This document shows, in pieces, positions 43,190-53,300 of a stretch of 64,000 nt of DNA. Position numbers and translations under genes: made by a program. The stretch is from JAFGAV01 sp041479055 (GTDB lineage: Bacteria > Acidobacteriota > Aminicenantia > Aminicenantales > JAFGAV01), in the NCBI GenBank assembly GCA_963702835.1, contig OY969762.1, positions 1,736,001-1,800,000 on the forward strand, written 5' to 3'. Each line of letters begins with the position of its first letter. Within the stretch, counting starts at the first letter, position 1. The notes beneath the pieces were generated by a model. The model saw nothing but the letters and a program-made list of their open reading frames with translations, had not been told where the DNA came from and did no database searches.

Positions 43190-44440
43190 ATGAGCGCAGA
43201 AAGCAAGTATGACAAATTCGAAAGGGATCTCTTGAACGCATCCGCGGCTAAAAAATCAAAGGACGAAACCGAGGTTGAAAAGACCGTGGATGATCTTCTC
43301 AGGAATACTCTGGCGGGGATCGGCATCGACCCGGAGAAAAGAAAACAAGTTCTTCGTGAAGCCGAAGAAGCGACCAGAGCAAAGGTGGAGCCCGGCAAAC
43401 CTGAAATAACCAAGCCGGAGCCGCCCAAGCCGCCGACGTTCCCCATTCCCAAATCGGATGTCATCGACCTGAAGCCCCAGGACAAGAGCGCCAAGAGCGA
43501 AACCCTGCCCTGGCGTAAGGAAATTCCTCGGCCGGCCCCCTCCGCCCCGCCCAAGAAACCCGAGCCTCCGCTTTTTAAAGAAAAGGCCGAAATGCCGTTC
43601 CCCGGCCTGAAAAAAGAAAAGGTTTTCCTTGAAGAGTACGGCAAGGAAAAAAAGAAATCTAAGCCCATAGTCCCCATCATTATCGGCGGGTTGGTCGTGG
43701 TGATCGCCGTAGCGGCCTTTTTGATCTTTTCCGGGGGCGGGGGCAAGGGAAAACCCGCGGTCAATGCCCGAAATGCGGCCGGCGGAGTCAAGCCCAAAGA
43801 AGCCGTAACCGGCCTGACCCAACCCGGGTCGAACCCCGCCGACCTGACCACCAAGCCGGGGCCGGAGACGACTTCTTCGCTCGGGCCTGCCGGACAAAAA
43901 ATCTCGGAAACAAAAACCGTGGCGGATAAACCGGGACCCGTGACGGAAAAGAGACAGCCCGTCGAGCCCAGCAGCAGCGCCGCCGATTCGTCCGTCGCGC
44001 CCATTATGCCCTCCGATGCGACGGCGGCCAAGGTCCAAGAGATCAAGCCCACGCGGACCACCCCATCTGACCAAGGTCAAAAACCAGCCGGTCAGGATGC
44101 CGGCGGGCCGGCCAAGCCGAAGGTGATGCTGGGCCAATTAGTGCCCGTCAATCAGGTCGATACGACCCCCGTCCTGGTCACCAGAGTTGAACCCGTTTAT
44201 CCCCCGCTGGCCCAGCAGATGGGCATCCAAGGATCGGTCAAAATCAACGCCCTCGTCGATGAGACAGGCACGGTCATCCGGACGGAAGTTTTGCAACCCT
44301 CCAGCGGCGGGATGGCCTCCGGCTTCGAAAAAGCCAGTCAGGATGCGGTCAAGAAATGGAAATATAGGCCGGCAGTTAAAGATGGCATCTACGTGAAGGT
44401 TTGGATGCCGGTCCAGGTAACCTTCAATATCAAGAAATAA
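43190..44440 (+). CDS. TonB-family protein with long cytoplasmic N-terminal region
   Basis: A 416-residue protein. The C-terminal ~85 residues are a TonB C-terminal domain (VTRVEPVYPPLAQQMGIQGS, VKINALVDETGTVIRTEVLQ, KWKYRPAVKDG), which would contact TonB-dependent receptors. The single membrane helix is at ~162-183 (IVPIIIGGLVVVIAVAAFLIF), not at the N-terminus as in classical TonB. The 160 residues before it are charged and Pro/Lys-rich, presumably cytoplasmic, and 130 residues of Pro/Thr/Ser-rich linker follow the helix. No ExbB/ExbD genes are nearby. A small coiled-coil gene follows 11 nt later. Confidence 0.87.
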   Translation: MSAESKYDKFERDLLNASAAKKSKDETEVEKTVDDLLRNTLAGIGIDPEKRKQVLREAEEATRAKVEPGKPEITKPEPPKPPTFPIPKSDVIDLKPQDKSAKSETLPWRKEIPRPAPSAPPKKPEPPLFKEKAEMPFPGLKKEKVFLEEYGKEKKKSKPIVPIIIGGLVVVIAVAAFLIFSGGGGKGKPAVNARNAAGGVKPKEAVTGLTQPGSNPADLTTKPGPETTSSLGPAGQKISETKTVADKPGPVTEKRQPVEPSSSAADSSVAPIMPSDATAAKVQEIKPTRTTPSDQGQKPAGQDAGGPAKPKVMLGQLVPVNQVDTTPVLVTRVEPVYPPLAQQMGIQGSVKINALVDETGTVIRTEVLQPSSGGMASGFEKASQDAVKKWKYRPAVKDGIYVKVWMPVQVTFNIKK

Positions 44441-44451
44441 GGAGAAGGACT

Positions 44452-44694
44452 GTGGCACTCAACACTGAACAGGAAGCCCTTTATAAGAAGACCATGCAGG
44501 AAGTTCGGAAACAGCTGGCCTCCCTGGACGGCCAGATCGAGAAAGAGCTTGCGCTGGTAAGGGAAAAGCTGGCCGCCCTCCAAGAGCAGAAAAAGACTTA
44601 CCGGCTCATCCTAGAAGGCACCGCTAAGCTGCTCGGCTTGGAAATGGAGATCGAAGAAGACGAGGAAAAAATCACTGATATGCCCAAGGTCTAG
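44452..44694 (+). CDS. Small coiled-coil protein (GTG start)
   Basis: An 80-residue protein starting MALNTEQEALYKKTMQEVRK from GTG at 44452, with a strong AGGAGAAGG ribosome site just upstream. Residues ~5-65 show heptad spacing of Leu/Ile (VRKQLASLDGQIEKELALVR, EKLAALQEQKKTYRLILEGT), so a coiled coil is likely; the last residues are very acidic. No known family. Its tight spacing behind the TonB-family gene suggests joint expression and perhaps binding to that protein's cytoplasmic tail (inference). Confidence 0.75.
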   Translation: MALNTEQEALYKKTMQEVRKQLASLDGQIEKELALVREKLAALQEQKKTYRLILEGTAKLLGLEMEIEEDEEKITDMPKV

Positions 44695-44840
44695 GGCCCG
44701 CTCGAGCCTCACTTGGCCTCCCGCGTTTGACAGCTTGTTTACGATTCTGATATAAGCAATCCGCTTTAATCGTCCTAAAGGATGAAGCCGGCAGCCGGGT
44801 CGCGGCCGGATGGCGGTTAAGCGACCAGTCAGAGTCGGAA

Positions 44841-45524
44841 ATGATAAGCTCCCTCGTCTTGGGTCTGATCATCGGCTTTGTGGCGGCCATCCCCCTGGGC
44901 CCCATTAATATCTACGTCGTCACTCAGACGCTCAAGCGCGACTTCTTCCACGGCCTCCTGGGCGGGCTGACGGCCGCCCTGCTGGACATTGTCTTCTGCC
45001 TGGCCGCCCTGGTCGGCATCGGTCACATTATGTCCCTCATTCAACACTATTCTTCGCTGCTGAAACTGCTGGCCGCCCTCCTGCTGACGGCCATCGGAAT
45101 CAGGCTCATCCTGCAGGCCCGCCGTTTCGATGAATCCAGCTGGGGGGAAAAGCCGACCCGCAAAACTCCGCGGCCGGTCCTGGCCGTCGTGCTTCTTTAC
45201 ATTTCAAACCCGGCGCTCTACGGCTTCTGGCTGGGGGCGGCCGGCATGGTGACGGCTCATGGCTGGGTCGCCGCCAGAAGCTCGGATGCCTGGCTGTTCT
45301 CTCTGGCCGTAGGGCTGGGCAGCGTGTTGTGGTATTTTCTCCTCGTCCGCTACGTGGTCAAACACCACCACCTGATCAGCGCCAAGACCTTCCGCAAGAT
45401 CCTGGTCGGCCTGGCCATCCTCCTCTTTCTGTTCGCCGGGTTCGGCCTGGCCTCCATCATCTTTCCCGGCCTGACCCAACACATCTTGGAGCCCGCCCTC
45501 GGTTCATCTTCCACCGGCGGCTAG
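44841..45524 (+). CDS. LysE/RhtB-family exporter
   Basis: A 227-residue membrane protein with six hydrophobic segments. The N-terminal signature GLIIGFVAAIPLGPINIYVVTQTLKRDFFHGLLGGL matches the LysE G-x-x-x-G-x-x-P-G-P motif. A second LLYISNPALYGFWLGAAGM occupies the middle, equivalent to the NP motif. Members export amino acids or related metabolites using the proton gradient; the substrate cannot be told. It is monocistronic, converging on the GT4 gene. Confidence 0.85.
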   Translation: MISSLVLGLIIGFVAAIPLGPINIYVVTQTLKRDFFHGLLGGLTAALLDIVFCLAALVGIGHIMSLIQHYSSLLKLLAALLLTAIGIRLILQARRFDESSWGEKPTRKTPRPVLAVVLLYISNPALYGFWLGAAGMVTAHGWVAARSSDAWLFSLAVGLGSVLWYFLLVRYVVKHHHLISAKTFRKILVGLAILLFLFAGFGLASIIFPGLTQHILEPALGSSSTGG

Positions 45525-45557
45525 GGCGGGAATTTGTCCTGGCCGGGGAGATAGTCT

Positions 45558-46701
45558 CTAGGACAAGTAAGGCTTAAAAAATCGCTCATAATTTCGGCGG
45601 GATTGCTCTTGCTGTTCGAGCCTGTACTCTTCGGCGCGGGCTGAAGCTTGGAGGCTGAGCCTGCGGTATTCATCTTCATTGTTGATCAGGCTCTGCACTT
45701 CATTGAGGTAACGACGGCCGAGAGCTTGGATATCCGGATTCTCCACCCGGTCGATGTCGACCAGGATCCCGCTCCGGCCCAGGGCTTCGGGTATACCGCC
45801 CAACCGGCTGGCGATAACAGGAATGCCGTTGACGGCCGCCTCCAGTATCACCCGTGGAAAACCTTCTTCCACGAGAGAGGGGACGAGAAGGATGCCAATC
45901 GCGCCATAAAACCGGCTGGTATCGGGCTGGTCGCCTTGATAGATCAGGTTGGGCGGCACTGCCCGGAAACTATGGGAATAAGACCTGCCCACCACCAAGA
46001 ATTTCCAGCCCGGGCTCTTCTCCACCAGAATATTCGCGATTTCGTCTCCCTTGTGGGGCCCGGCCGAATAGTAGCCCAGGACGTCCCGCTCAGGACTACG
46101 GGGAACGCGGTATTTTCCCAAGTCGAAGATAGGATACCAGGGCGCGGCCTCGATGCCCGAAAGCTTGGCGGACATTTTGTTGAAGAAACCGGCTGACCGC
46201 AAAGACGCGGCGCTTCTTAAGGAGTTTAGGGAAGAGGGAATGATTTTTAAAAGTTTCAATATAGGCCAAGGAATGGAAGAAATGGGCTCCCGGAATTCCG
46301 GTCAAAGACGCAACGAAGAGAGAGAGGAGGTCGTCCTCCTGGGTAATGATATAATCGGGCTTTTGTTCTTGGAGCTTTTCCAGGGCGGCCCTCAGGAAAT
46401 GCCGGGACTGAGGATACAGTTCCTTTTCGCCGTGGGGCAACAGCTCAAGATAGACCTGGAGCCCCTGCAACTCGGCCGAATAACCGCGGAGGCCCTCCCC
46501 GCCCCGGCTGTCGTTTGAGCGGCCGCGCAAATACCGAAAAACATGTTGCCGGTAGGGCTCTTGCGTATAGAAGACGTCGATCCCGGCTTCAAGCCCCTGC
46601 GACTGCAGGTAGCGGAGAAGCTCCAGCGTTGAGTTGGAGACGCCGTCGCACAGAACGGGGTTGAAGCGGTTGATGCTCAGACAGACAATTTTCTTCGGCA
46701 T
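45558..46701 (-). pseudogene. Glycosyltransferase family 4 with one frameshift
   Basis: Frame one (start 46701) encodes the N-domain: KKIVCLSINRFNPVLCDGVS, PDYIITQEDDLLSLFVASL, FAVSRFLQQNVRQAFG. At about 46150-46165 the frame changes and continues IEAAPWYPIFDLGKYRVPRS, WKFLVVGRSY, and the EX7E motif LLVPSLVEEGFPRVILEAAV with GIPVIASRLGGIPEAL. Together they form one GT-B enzyme of about 380 residues. It lies 17 nt after the LVIVD gene and is probably the last gene of that operon. It may be a sequencing error rather than a true loss. Confidence 0.8.
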
Positions 46702-46718
46702 TTCTTGTTGATCTCTTT

Positions 46719-48554
46719 TTATTTTAGGATCAGCAGGGAATATGAATCGGAGACAAAAATAAAAGAGTCATCCAGGGCCAGGGCCTGCGCGTCGCCGGGC
46801 GTGTTATAGGCGGCCACCAGCCGGGGAGAAGAAGGGCGGCTGATATCGAATTTCTTGAGGCCCGAGCCGGCGTCGGAGACATAGGCGAATTCCCCTTTGA
46901 CTACAATGCCATTGGCAAAATCCTCGGTGGCGCAGGAGCCGACCACCCGGGGATCGGAAGGCCGGCTGATGTCCACTACCTGAAGGCCTCCCCCGCCGCA
47001 GGCCACAAAAGCATAATTCCCTGCCACAGCCAGGCCGGTGGGCTCCCCCTCAAGTTTCAAGGACCCGGCCGGACGCGGAGAGGACGGATCCCGGATATCG
47101 ATAATATGAAAACCGGTATCGCTGTTGGCCAGATAGGCATAGTTGCCGCTGACCGCCAACCCATAGGCAAACCCGGGCATCTGGAGAGCGCCCTTGACTG
47201 AGGGCGAGGCGGGGTTGCCGATATCGACGATAGTAAAGCCAAAATTGTCGGCGGTCAGATAAGCCAGGTTCTTCCTGACCACGATGGCCCGCGGCACTCC
47301 TTGGGGGATAGCGAAAGTGCGGGCCAGAGAAATTTTATCCGGCCGGCTGATGTCAAAAATCTTTATGGACCAGCGGTCGGTCATATAAGCAAAATGGCCG
47401 CTGACCGCCAACCCCTGCACGCCGCGGTAGAGGCCGAAGGAGCCGACCGTTTGAGGGGAACGGGGGTTGGAAATGTCTAGGGCCAGAAGCCCCGTGATTT
47501 CGCCCACGACATAAGCGTAATGTCCCTGGACCAAGGCGGCCGTGACCGAGCTGGGGGTCGAGTAGATGCCCAGCGGAGCGGGATTTTTCTGGTCGGAGAT
47601 ATCAATGATATAAATGCCGGAAAAATAATCCACGACCAGAGCCACCTGGCCGCTGAGGGCCACCTCCCAGGCTTCATTGTACATCGTGTATCTTCCGGTC
47701 GTCAGGATGGCCGGAGATTTTTCATTCGTGGTATCGATGATTTGATAGCCTCCGTCATAAAGGTTGCCGACCAGGAGGCACTTCCCCCGGCAAGCCACGC
47801 TGTGGGCGTAGCCGGAGGTGGTTAAAGAGGCAAGGCCTTGGGGCCGGGAGGGGTTGCTGACGTCGATCACCTGAAGGCCGGAAGAGCCGTCCGCCACATA
47901 AGCCGTATTTCCGGAAAGGGCAATATCCTCAGCGTTGCCTTCCGTATCCAGGGAGCCGACGAGCTTCAGCGAAGCGGGGTCCCGGATGGAGAGAATTTGC
48001 ATCCCGGCCTGGCCGTCGGCCAGATAAGCATAGTCGCCCCTGACCAGAATCCCCCCCGCCTGGCCAGGTGAATCCCAGGAGGATATCAGCCGGGGAGCGG
48101 ACGGAGCGGACACTTCGAACACCTCCAGCCCGGCGCTCCCCTCGGCCACATAAGCATAAAGGCCGCTCACCGCGACATCCTTGGCCTCTCCGCCGGTCTG
48201 GCAGCTCGCTTTAAGGACAGGAGCCTTCGGGTCGGTCACATCGACGATTTTCAGGCCCTTGTCCCCGGCCGCCACAAAAACCAGATTCTCCCGGAGGGCC
48301 AGGCCAAAACCGCCGGCTAGGTAGAGCCGGGACAGGGCGACGGGTTTTTTTGGGTCGGTGATATCCAGAATCATAAGGCCGTTGAGAAAGGCGCAGTAAA
48401 CGAGGTTGTCCCTGACCTCAACATCATAGGCTTTGCTCCACAAGGCCGAGCCCACGTATTCCAGCCGGCCTTCCTCGGCCGGAAAACCAGGGCCCAGCCC
48501 AAGCAGGCCGAGCAGGGCCAGAGCCGGCGCAAGCTTCGTGCTCTTTTTTCTCAT
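46719..48554 (-). CDS. Secreted LVIVD-repeat beta-propeller-like protein
   Basis: A 611-residue exported protein (signal LAPALALLGLLGLGPGFPA). It consists of about 13 repeats of ~43 residues with consensus AYVADG-x-G-L-x-(I/V)-x-DIS-(N/D)-P-x-x-P-x-x-x-G, for example VFVAAGDKGLKIVDVTDPKA, AYVADGSSGLQVIDVSNPSR and AFVACGGGGLQVVDISRPSD. These are LVIVD repeats, which build propeller-like surfaces of unknown ligand. ATG at 48554 is used; the open frame also allows TTG at 48560. It starts 13 nt after the DUF362 gene. Role unknown, probably binding in the periplasm or outside the cell. Confidence 0.87.
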   Translation of the reverse strand: MRKKSTKLAPALALLGLLGLGPGFPAEEGRLEYVGSALWSKAYDVEVRDNLVYCAFLNGLMILDITDPKKPVALSRLYLAGGFGLALRENLVFVAAGDKGLKIVDVTDPKAPVLKASCQTGGEAKDVAVSGLYAYVAEGSAGLEVFEVSAPSAPRLISSWDSPGQAGGILVRGDYAYLADGQAGMQILSIRDPASLKLVGSLDTEGNAEDIALSGNTAYVADGSSGLQVIDVSNPSRPQGLASLTTSGYAHSVACRGKCLLVGNLYDGGYQIIDTTNEKSPAILTTGRYTMYNEAWEVALSGQVALVVDYFSGIYIIDISDQKNPAPLGIYSTPSSVTAALVQGHYAYVVGEITGLLALDISNPRSPQTVGSFGLYRGVQGLAVSGHFAYMTDRWSIKIFDISRPDKISLARTFAIPQGVPRAIVVRKNLAYLTADNFGFTIVDIGNPASPSVKGALQMPGFAYGLAVSGNYAYLANSDTGFHIIDIRDPSSPRPAGSLKLEGEPTGLAVAGNYAFVACGGGGLQVVDISRPSDPRVVGSCATEDFANGIVVKGEFAYVSDAGSGLKKFDISRPSSPRLVAAYNTPGDAQALALDDSFIFVSDSYSLLILK

Positions 48555-48567
48555 CGGCAAGCGAGCT

Positions 48568-49449
48568 CTAGATCATCATCCCGTCCGTCCAGCCCAGCTT
48601 GACCAGCTCAATCCTGCTCAAGTCGCTTGTCCCCAAGCCGTATTTCTGGTCGGCGATCCGGATGTGCTTGGGAACGGGCGGAATTTCCTGGGCCGGGCCC
48701 AGTTCCTGACGCCGCTTGGCCATGATGAGGCTGAGCCCGACGGCGTCCACGGCCACGGGGTCCTGTCCGACGATGAGCCCTTTGTAGGCCCAGACGTACC
48801 TCCGGTTGAAGTGATGAGGCCCGCGGCCGTAGTACTGAGGCGTCAGGGCGCACAGGACATTGAGCCGGGTTTTGCCCTTGACCTGGGGCAGGAGGAACAG
48901 CGAGCCCAGCTCGGCGCAACTGTCGGGATGGAGGTCGGGCTGGGATTCGGCGAACATTATGTAATTCTTGAGGCAGCCGGAGATACCGGCCAGGTAATGC
49001 GTCCTCAGCGGCCGGACATTGATGAGCGAGGTGGCCTTCTGGAAGAGGGGGTTGACTCTGACGGTGTGGTCGTCGAGGCCGATATCTTCTTCCTTGATGC
49101 CCGCTTCCATCAGCCGCCTCTTGATGGCGCCTTCAACTTCGGGCGGGGTGGGCAGATAGGACCAGACGTTGCTTTTGATGCCGACCACTTCACCCGGCCG
49201 GACGAGGAGCGAAAAGGCTTTGGCCGGGCTGTCCTGGTCCAAGAGCCGCATCACTGCTTCATCCAGCATCTGCTGAATGACCTCTTCATTGACCTTGGAG
49301 GATGCGTCCAGGGCCCCCTCCTGCCGGATCAGGACCACCCGTGAACTTGGGGAGACATCCTGGCGGTCGCGGGGGAATCGGACGGCCGCTCCCAGGACGG
49401 CCCAAGAGGCGCCCCGGACGAATTCACGCCTGGTGATGACCTTGTTCAT
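48568..49449 (-). CDS. DUF362-domain protein with twin-arginine-like signal
   Basis: A 293-residue protein. The N-terminus MNKVITRREFVRGASWAVLG is a Tat-type signal (RREF), so it would be exported folded, consistent with a cofactor. DUF362 features follow: VVLIRQEGALDASSKVNEEV, GIKSNVWSYLPTPPEV, CLKNYIMFAESQPDLH and LIVGQDPVAVDAVGLSLI. The cysteine-rich ferredoxin part found in some DUF362 proteins is absent. Start 49449 (ATG) is set by the signal; it lies 7 nt after the DUF6599 gene. Function unknown. Confidence 0.82.
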   Translation of the reverse strand: MNKVITRREFVRGASWAVLGAAVRFPRDRQDVSPSSRVVLIRQEGALDASSKVNEEVIQQMLDEAVMRLLDQDSPAKAFSLLVRPGEVVGIKSNVWSYLPTPPEVEGAIKRRLMEAGIKEEDIGLDDHTVRVNPLFQKATSLINVRPLRTHYLAGISGCLKNYIMFAESQPDLHPDSCAELGSLFLLPQVKGKTRLNVLCALTPQYYGRGPHHFNRRYVWAYKGLIVGQDPVAVDAVGLSLIMAKRRQELGPAQEIPPVPKHIRIADQKYGLGTSDLSRIELVKLGWTDGMMI

Positions 49450-49456
49450 GGCTCGC

Positions 49457-50356
49457 TCATTTCTCCTGGAATTGGAGGGAAGAAAGAAACTGCTCAGCCC
49501 ATTCCCGGGAGGGAGCATCAAAGGCAATGGCTGCATAATTCTTATAAACTTTGGCCATCGTCCATTTCTTGTTATCGGTCTGGGCCGCTCCGGTTTCCCG
49601 GCCTTGAGGAAGATAGGATTGGAGAAACGACTCCACGGCGGCCGGCGCCTGGCCTTCTTCAGGATACTGGACCACCAGGAGATGAACCGGGCCGGCCGGG
49701 CTTTGGCCGTACTCGGCCAAGAGGCAGTTTGTCTGCCGGCTCAAGTTGAGGATATTTTCGGAGGAGATGAAAAACCTGTTGTTGAGGTTGATGGCGCTGT
49801 GAAAATAGCAGGAACGGTTCGGCCGAAGGCCCTCCGGCGGCAGGCATTGGAGGAGGCCGGGCTTCTCCCCAGCCGGGCCGAGACAAGAGGCGGCCGCCCG
49901 GCCCAGGGCCAGGATGGCTTTTTCGGCTTCCCGCTCATCGCCCCCCACCGTTACGCTGACAAAATACGGCCCCTGCCAAAACCTAAGCAGGCCCGGGCCG
50001 TACTCGGACTCCTGGCCGATTCCGGCGTCTTCATCCTGCCGGTCACAGGAGAAAACGCCGAAAGCCTCCGCGGAAGAGCCCATGTCGTAGATGTCCAAGG
50101 CGATCTCGTTTTGGCCCGGCCCGGAGTATTTCCGGACGAAGGCCTGTTTGAAGTCGAAGGCTAGATAGACTTCAGCGCCGCCGTCCAGGTAGTCATAGAG
50201 AGTCTGGCGGTCATAGACGGCGTCTTTTTGGACAGCTTCCCAGCCGAGAATGCTCTTGGGCAAAATTTTGGAAAAATCAGTCACGGTTCCTCCGGCCTGA
50301 GGCATCAACAGGCCAAACAATAAAACGAAGGAGGGGGACAGCATAGCCGCCCTCAT
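49457..50356 (-). CDS. DUF6599-like secreted protein
   Basis: A 299-residue exported protein (signal SPSFVLLFGLLMPQAGG). The segment TLYDYLDGGAEVYLAFDFKQ near residues 52-72 and ALDIYDMGSSAEAFGVFSCD near 85-105 match what I know of DUF6599 proteins, which occur in Aminicenantes/Acidobacteria-like genomes. A quasi-repeat in the second half (CYFHSAINLNNRFFISSENI) may be a duplicated domain. The ATG overlaps the mannosidase stop (ATGA), so both are co-translated. Function not known. Confidence 0.75.
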   Translation of the reverse strand: MRAAMLSPSFVLLFGLLMPQAGGTVTDFSKILPKSILGWEAVQKDAVYDRQTLYDYLDGGAEVYLAFDFKQAFVRKYSGPGQNEIALDIYDMGSSAEAFGVFSCDRQDEDAGIGQESEYGPGLLRFWQGPYFVSVTVGGDEREAEKAILALGRAAASCLGPAGEKPGLLQCLPPEGLRPNRSCYFHSAINLNNRFFISSENILNLSRQTNCLLAEYGQSPAGPVHLLVVQYPEEGQAPAAVESFLQSYLPQGRETGAAQTDNKKWTMAKVYKNYAAIAFDAPSREWAEQFLSSLQFQEK

Positions 50357-53300
50357 CGCTCCGGGGCGTCCACCAGCGATTGAGCCGGCCGCAAGGACGG
50401 GACTTCATTGGCCGCGGTGACGGCCAGGACGCGGATTTTGTCGTTGTCCGGCAAGGTCAGGGTCGTGGCCCCGGCCGGAACATCAACGGTATAAGCGAAT
50501 AAGTAGGAATAAGCATAGGGCTCGTTGTCGCCGGCGGCGGCATGACGATGCGAGGCAAACCAGGCCACGGCCGCGGGCTTGACGTATCCCGGCCTCAGGC
50601 CGGCATAGTCCATAACGGTCCGCATCCGCGGCGCGCCCCCCGGAGGCTGGGCCGGCTCTCCCGGCCGCGTCGGCACAGGCTCCTCCCGCGTGTTCCACAG
50701 CCGGTTGTCCCACTGCCCGATATAACCGCTCCAGTCCTGGATGGTCAGCTCTACGGAATCGCGGCCGATGCGGAAGCGGGCTTTCTGGTCGCCTTCGGCC
50801 GAGGCCGCCAGAATATAAATGCGGTTGAACGGGCCGGCCGGGAGGCTAATGGTCTGGCCGCGGGCAATGACCGCGTTGGGCCGGCCGGAGGGCGCCAGGC
50901 GGAAACGGATTCCGGCATAGGCCATCTCAGCGGGCAGCATCTCGGCCGGAAGGCAGCGGCCCGAGGAATCGAAACCGCCCTTGGCCCTTGTTTTATCGCG
51001 GCTGGCCACAATCTGATCATAGGGCAAGGCGACCGGAACAACGGCCGCCGCGGCGGCCTGAGCCGGCGCCGGGCCGAGCTTCAGGGCGAAGGTGCGGACC
51101 TGGAACGGCCCAAAATCGGCGGCCAACTCGCCGCCCATGACGGTTGCCTCGCCGACGGGCATCTCCACGCCGTTGACCTCGCGGGCGGAAAGAACCGGGA
51201 CGGCAAACCGAAGGCGAACGCCGCGGGCCGGCCGTCCGTCCATTTCCACGAGGCGGACGATGATCTCGTCGCTCTCTTCGGCTTTCTTGAGGGCCAGGGC
51301 GCGGATCCGGCTATGGCTGATATTCATAAAGGAGAAGGACTTGCCCAGCGCTCCGGCATGGCTCGGGCTCTGGAAAGCCAGCAGGGGCTGGTTGAGCCGG
51401 AAGCCCTGCCAGTCGGTTTGTCCTTGACGGAAATCGCCGGCGTGGCCGGCCAGGCCGTAAACGAAATCATGGCGGCCCCAGTCCTGTGTGCCCTGGTCGG
51501 AGTAACCGCCGCGGGTGCCGGGCGTGCGGACAAGGGTCAAGCGGAGGGTGTTATCGTCGGGTTTATCCGACCCGTACTTGCAGTCGGACAATATGGTCAC
51601 CCCGTAGACTCCGCTCTCATCGGTGAGGTCGAACCACTGATGGGAAGGGACCTCGAATTTCCTTGGCTCGTCGGTAGACCGCTCGATAGTGCCGATGTCC
51701 CAATTATAAGTCGCCTTGGGGTTCGAGGCGGTCAGGGGGAAGACGGCCTTGAGGTGGGCCTCCTTGCCCCGCCAGTCGATGACGTTGCGGAATTCGATGC
51801 GGCGGCCGGCCTCGCCGGCGGCCAGGCGGATGGTCTGGACGAACCGGGAGCCCTCTGTCTCGCGGGTGACCTCCAGGGCAACGCGGGCCGGGCCGCTCTC
51901 CACGATGCGGAACCGGGCCGGCCCCTGGACAAAGGCGCGCGGCGAGCGCGACTGGTCTTCCCAGTCCATGTTCCAGGCGGGCCAGTGGGCGGGATTGTCG
52001 GTCTTGATCTCCAGGCGGGCGGGGGCATAGAGGAGCTCTTTGGACAGCGCCTTGTCGAAGATCCCGGCCAGGTCGCCGTTCCGGTCCAGGGTGAGGCGAT
52101 AGGTGTCGTTTTCCAGCGTCGATTCGGTAACTTTGAGCGGCGAGCCGGCCCCGGAAGAGGCGGCGGGCTCGACGGGCTCGACATCATAAACGGCAAAGCC
52201 GACCGAGGGCATCTTGGCCGGGAATATGACCTTTCCCGAGGCGAGCTGGGCCGGAACTTCCCGGCCGTCCGGCCCGAAGACGCGGACGGCCTTGGGCCCG
52301 CCGCCGGGGAAAGACACCTCGGCTTCCACGATGTCCTCGCGCTCAATATTCAGAGGGTTGTACACCACCAGGGCAATGCCCTGGCCGCGGGTGTCCAGGG
52401 CTGAGGCAACCGAGTCCGCGGCGCTCTCCAGCACGCCGGCGAACTGGTTCATGGCCAGCGCTTCATCGTTCCAGGAGTACTCATAGGCCTTGGGGATGCT
52501 GGTGCCCGGGAGAATGTCGTGGAATTGCCCGCCCATAACCAGGGTCCAGGCGTCGTTCAGCCTGCGGCGCGGATAGGTCCGGCCGGCCAGCCATTCGGCG
52601 GCCAGGGAAGCCTTCTCGGCGCCGTCGGCCAGGACTTCGTTGAGGCGGTTCCACCGCTTCATATAGGCCTGGGAGGTAATCGAGCCGGCTGAATGGTTGG
52701 TCAGCTCGAGGTCGCCCTTGTAGCGGGGCAGCCGGGCCGTCTGGCCGGGTTCAATATCGAGGAACATCCGGTCCGAAGCGGCGGAGACAATTTTAAGAGG
52801 GCCGTCGCCCTTTTGCTTCTTGGTCACTATCGCATCCAGGAGCTTGACCGAGGCCTCGTCGGGCGCGCCGCCTATATCACCGGTACCGTAATACATGTAG
52901 TCCGTGAACAGCCCGCTGACCTGGCCGTTCAACTGGACGCGGGCCGGCCAGTCGGTAAGCTCACCCCGCCGCGCCTCTCCCTCAGCAGCGGGCGGCGCCT
53001 TGGATAGGTCATAGGTGATCGAGCCGTCGTAGCTTCCGGGGTTAAGGGCGGCGATCACGCTCCGGCCGTCGGGCCCTTCCCACAAGCCGACGTTGAACGG
53101 CGTCCCGGCCGGCGTTTTTTCCGGGGAGTGGGGGCCGCCCACCAGGGCCAAGGATCCCCAGACAAGCTTCTGGGTCGAGAACCCCTTGATCCCGCAGTGA
53201 GCCAGGATAGAGGGCAGCGAAGCCGGGAAACCGAAGCAATCGGGCAGCATGAATTCGGCGCTGGTCTGGCCGAACTCTCGGCGGAAATAGTGTGTGCCGT

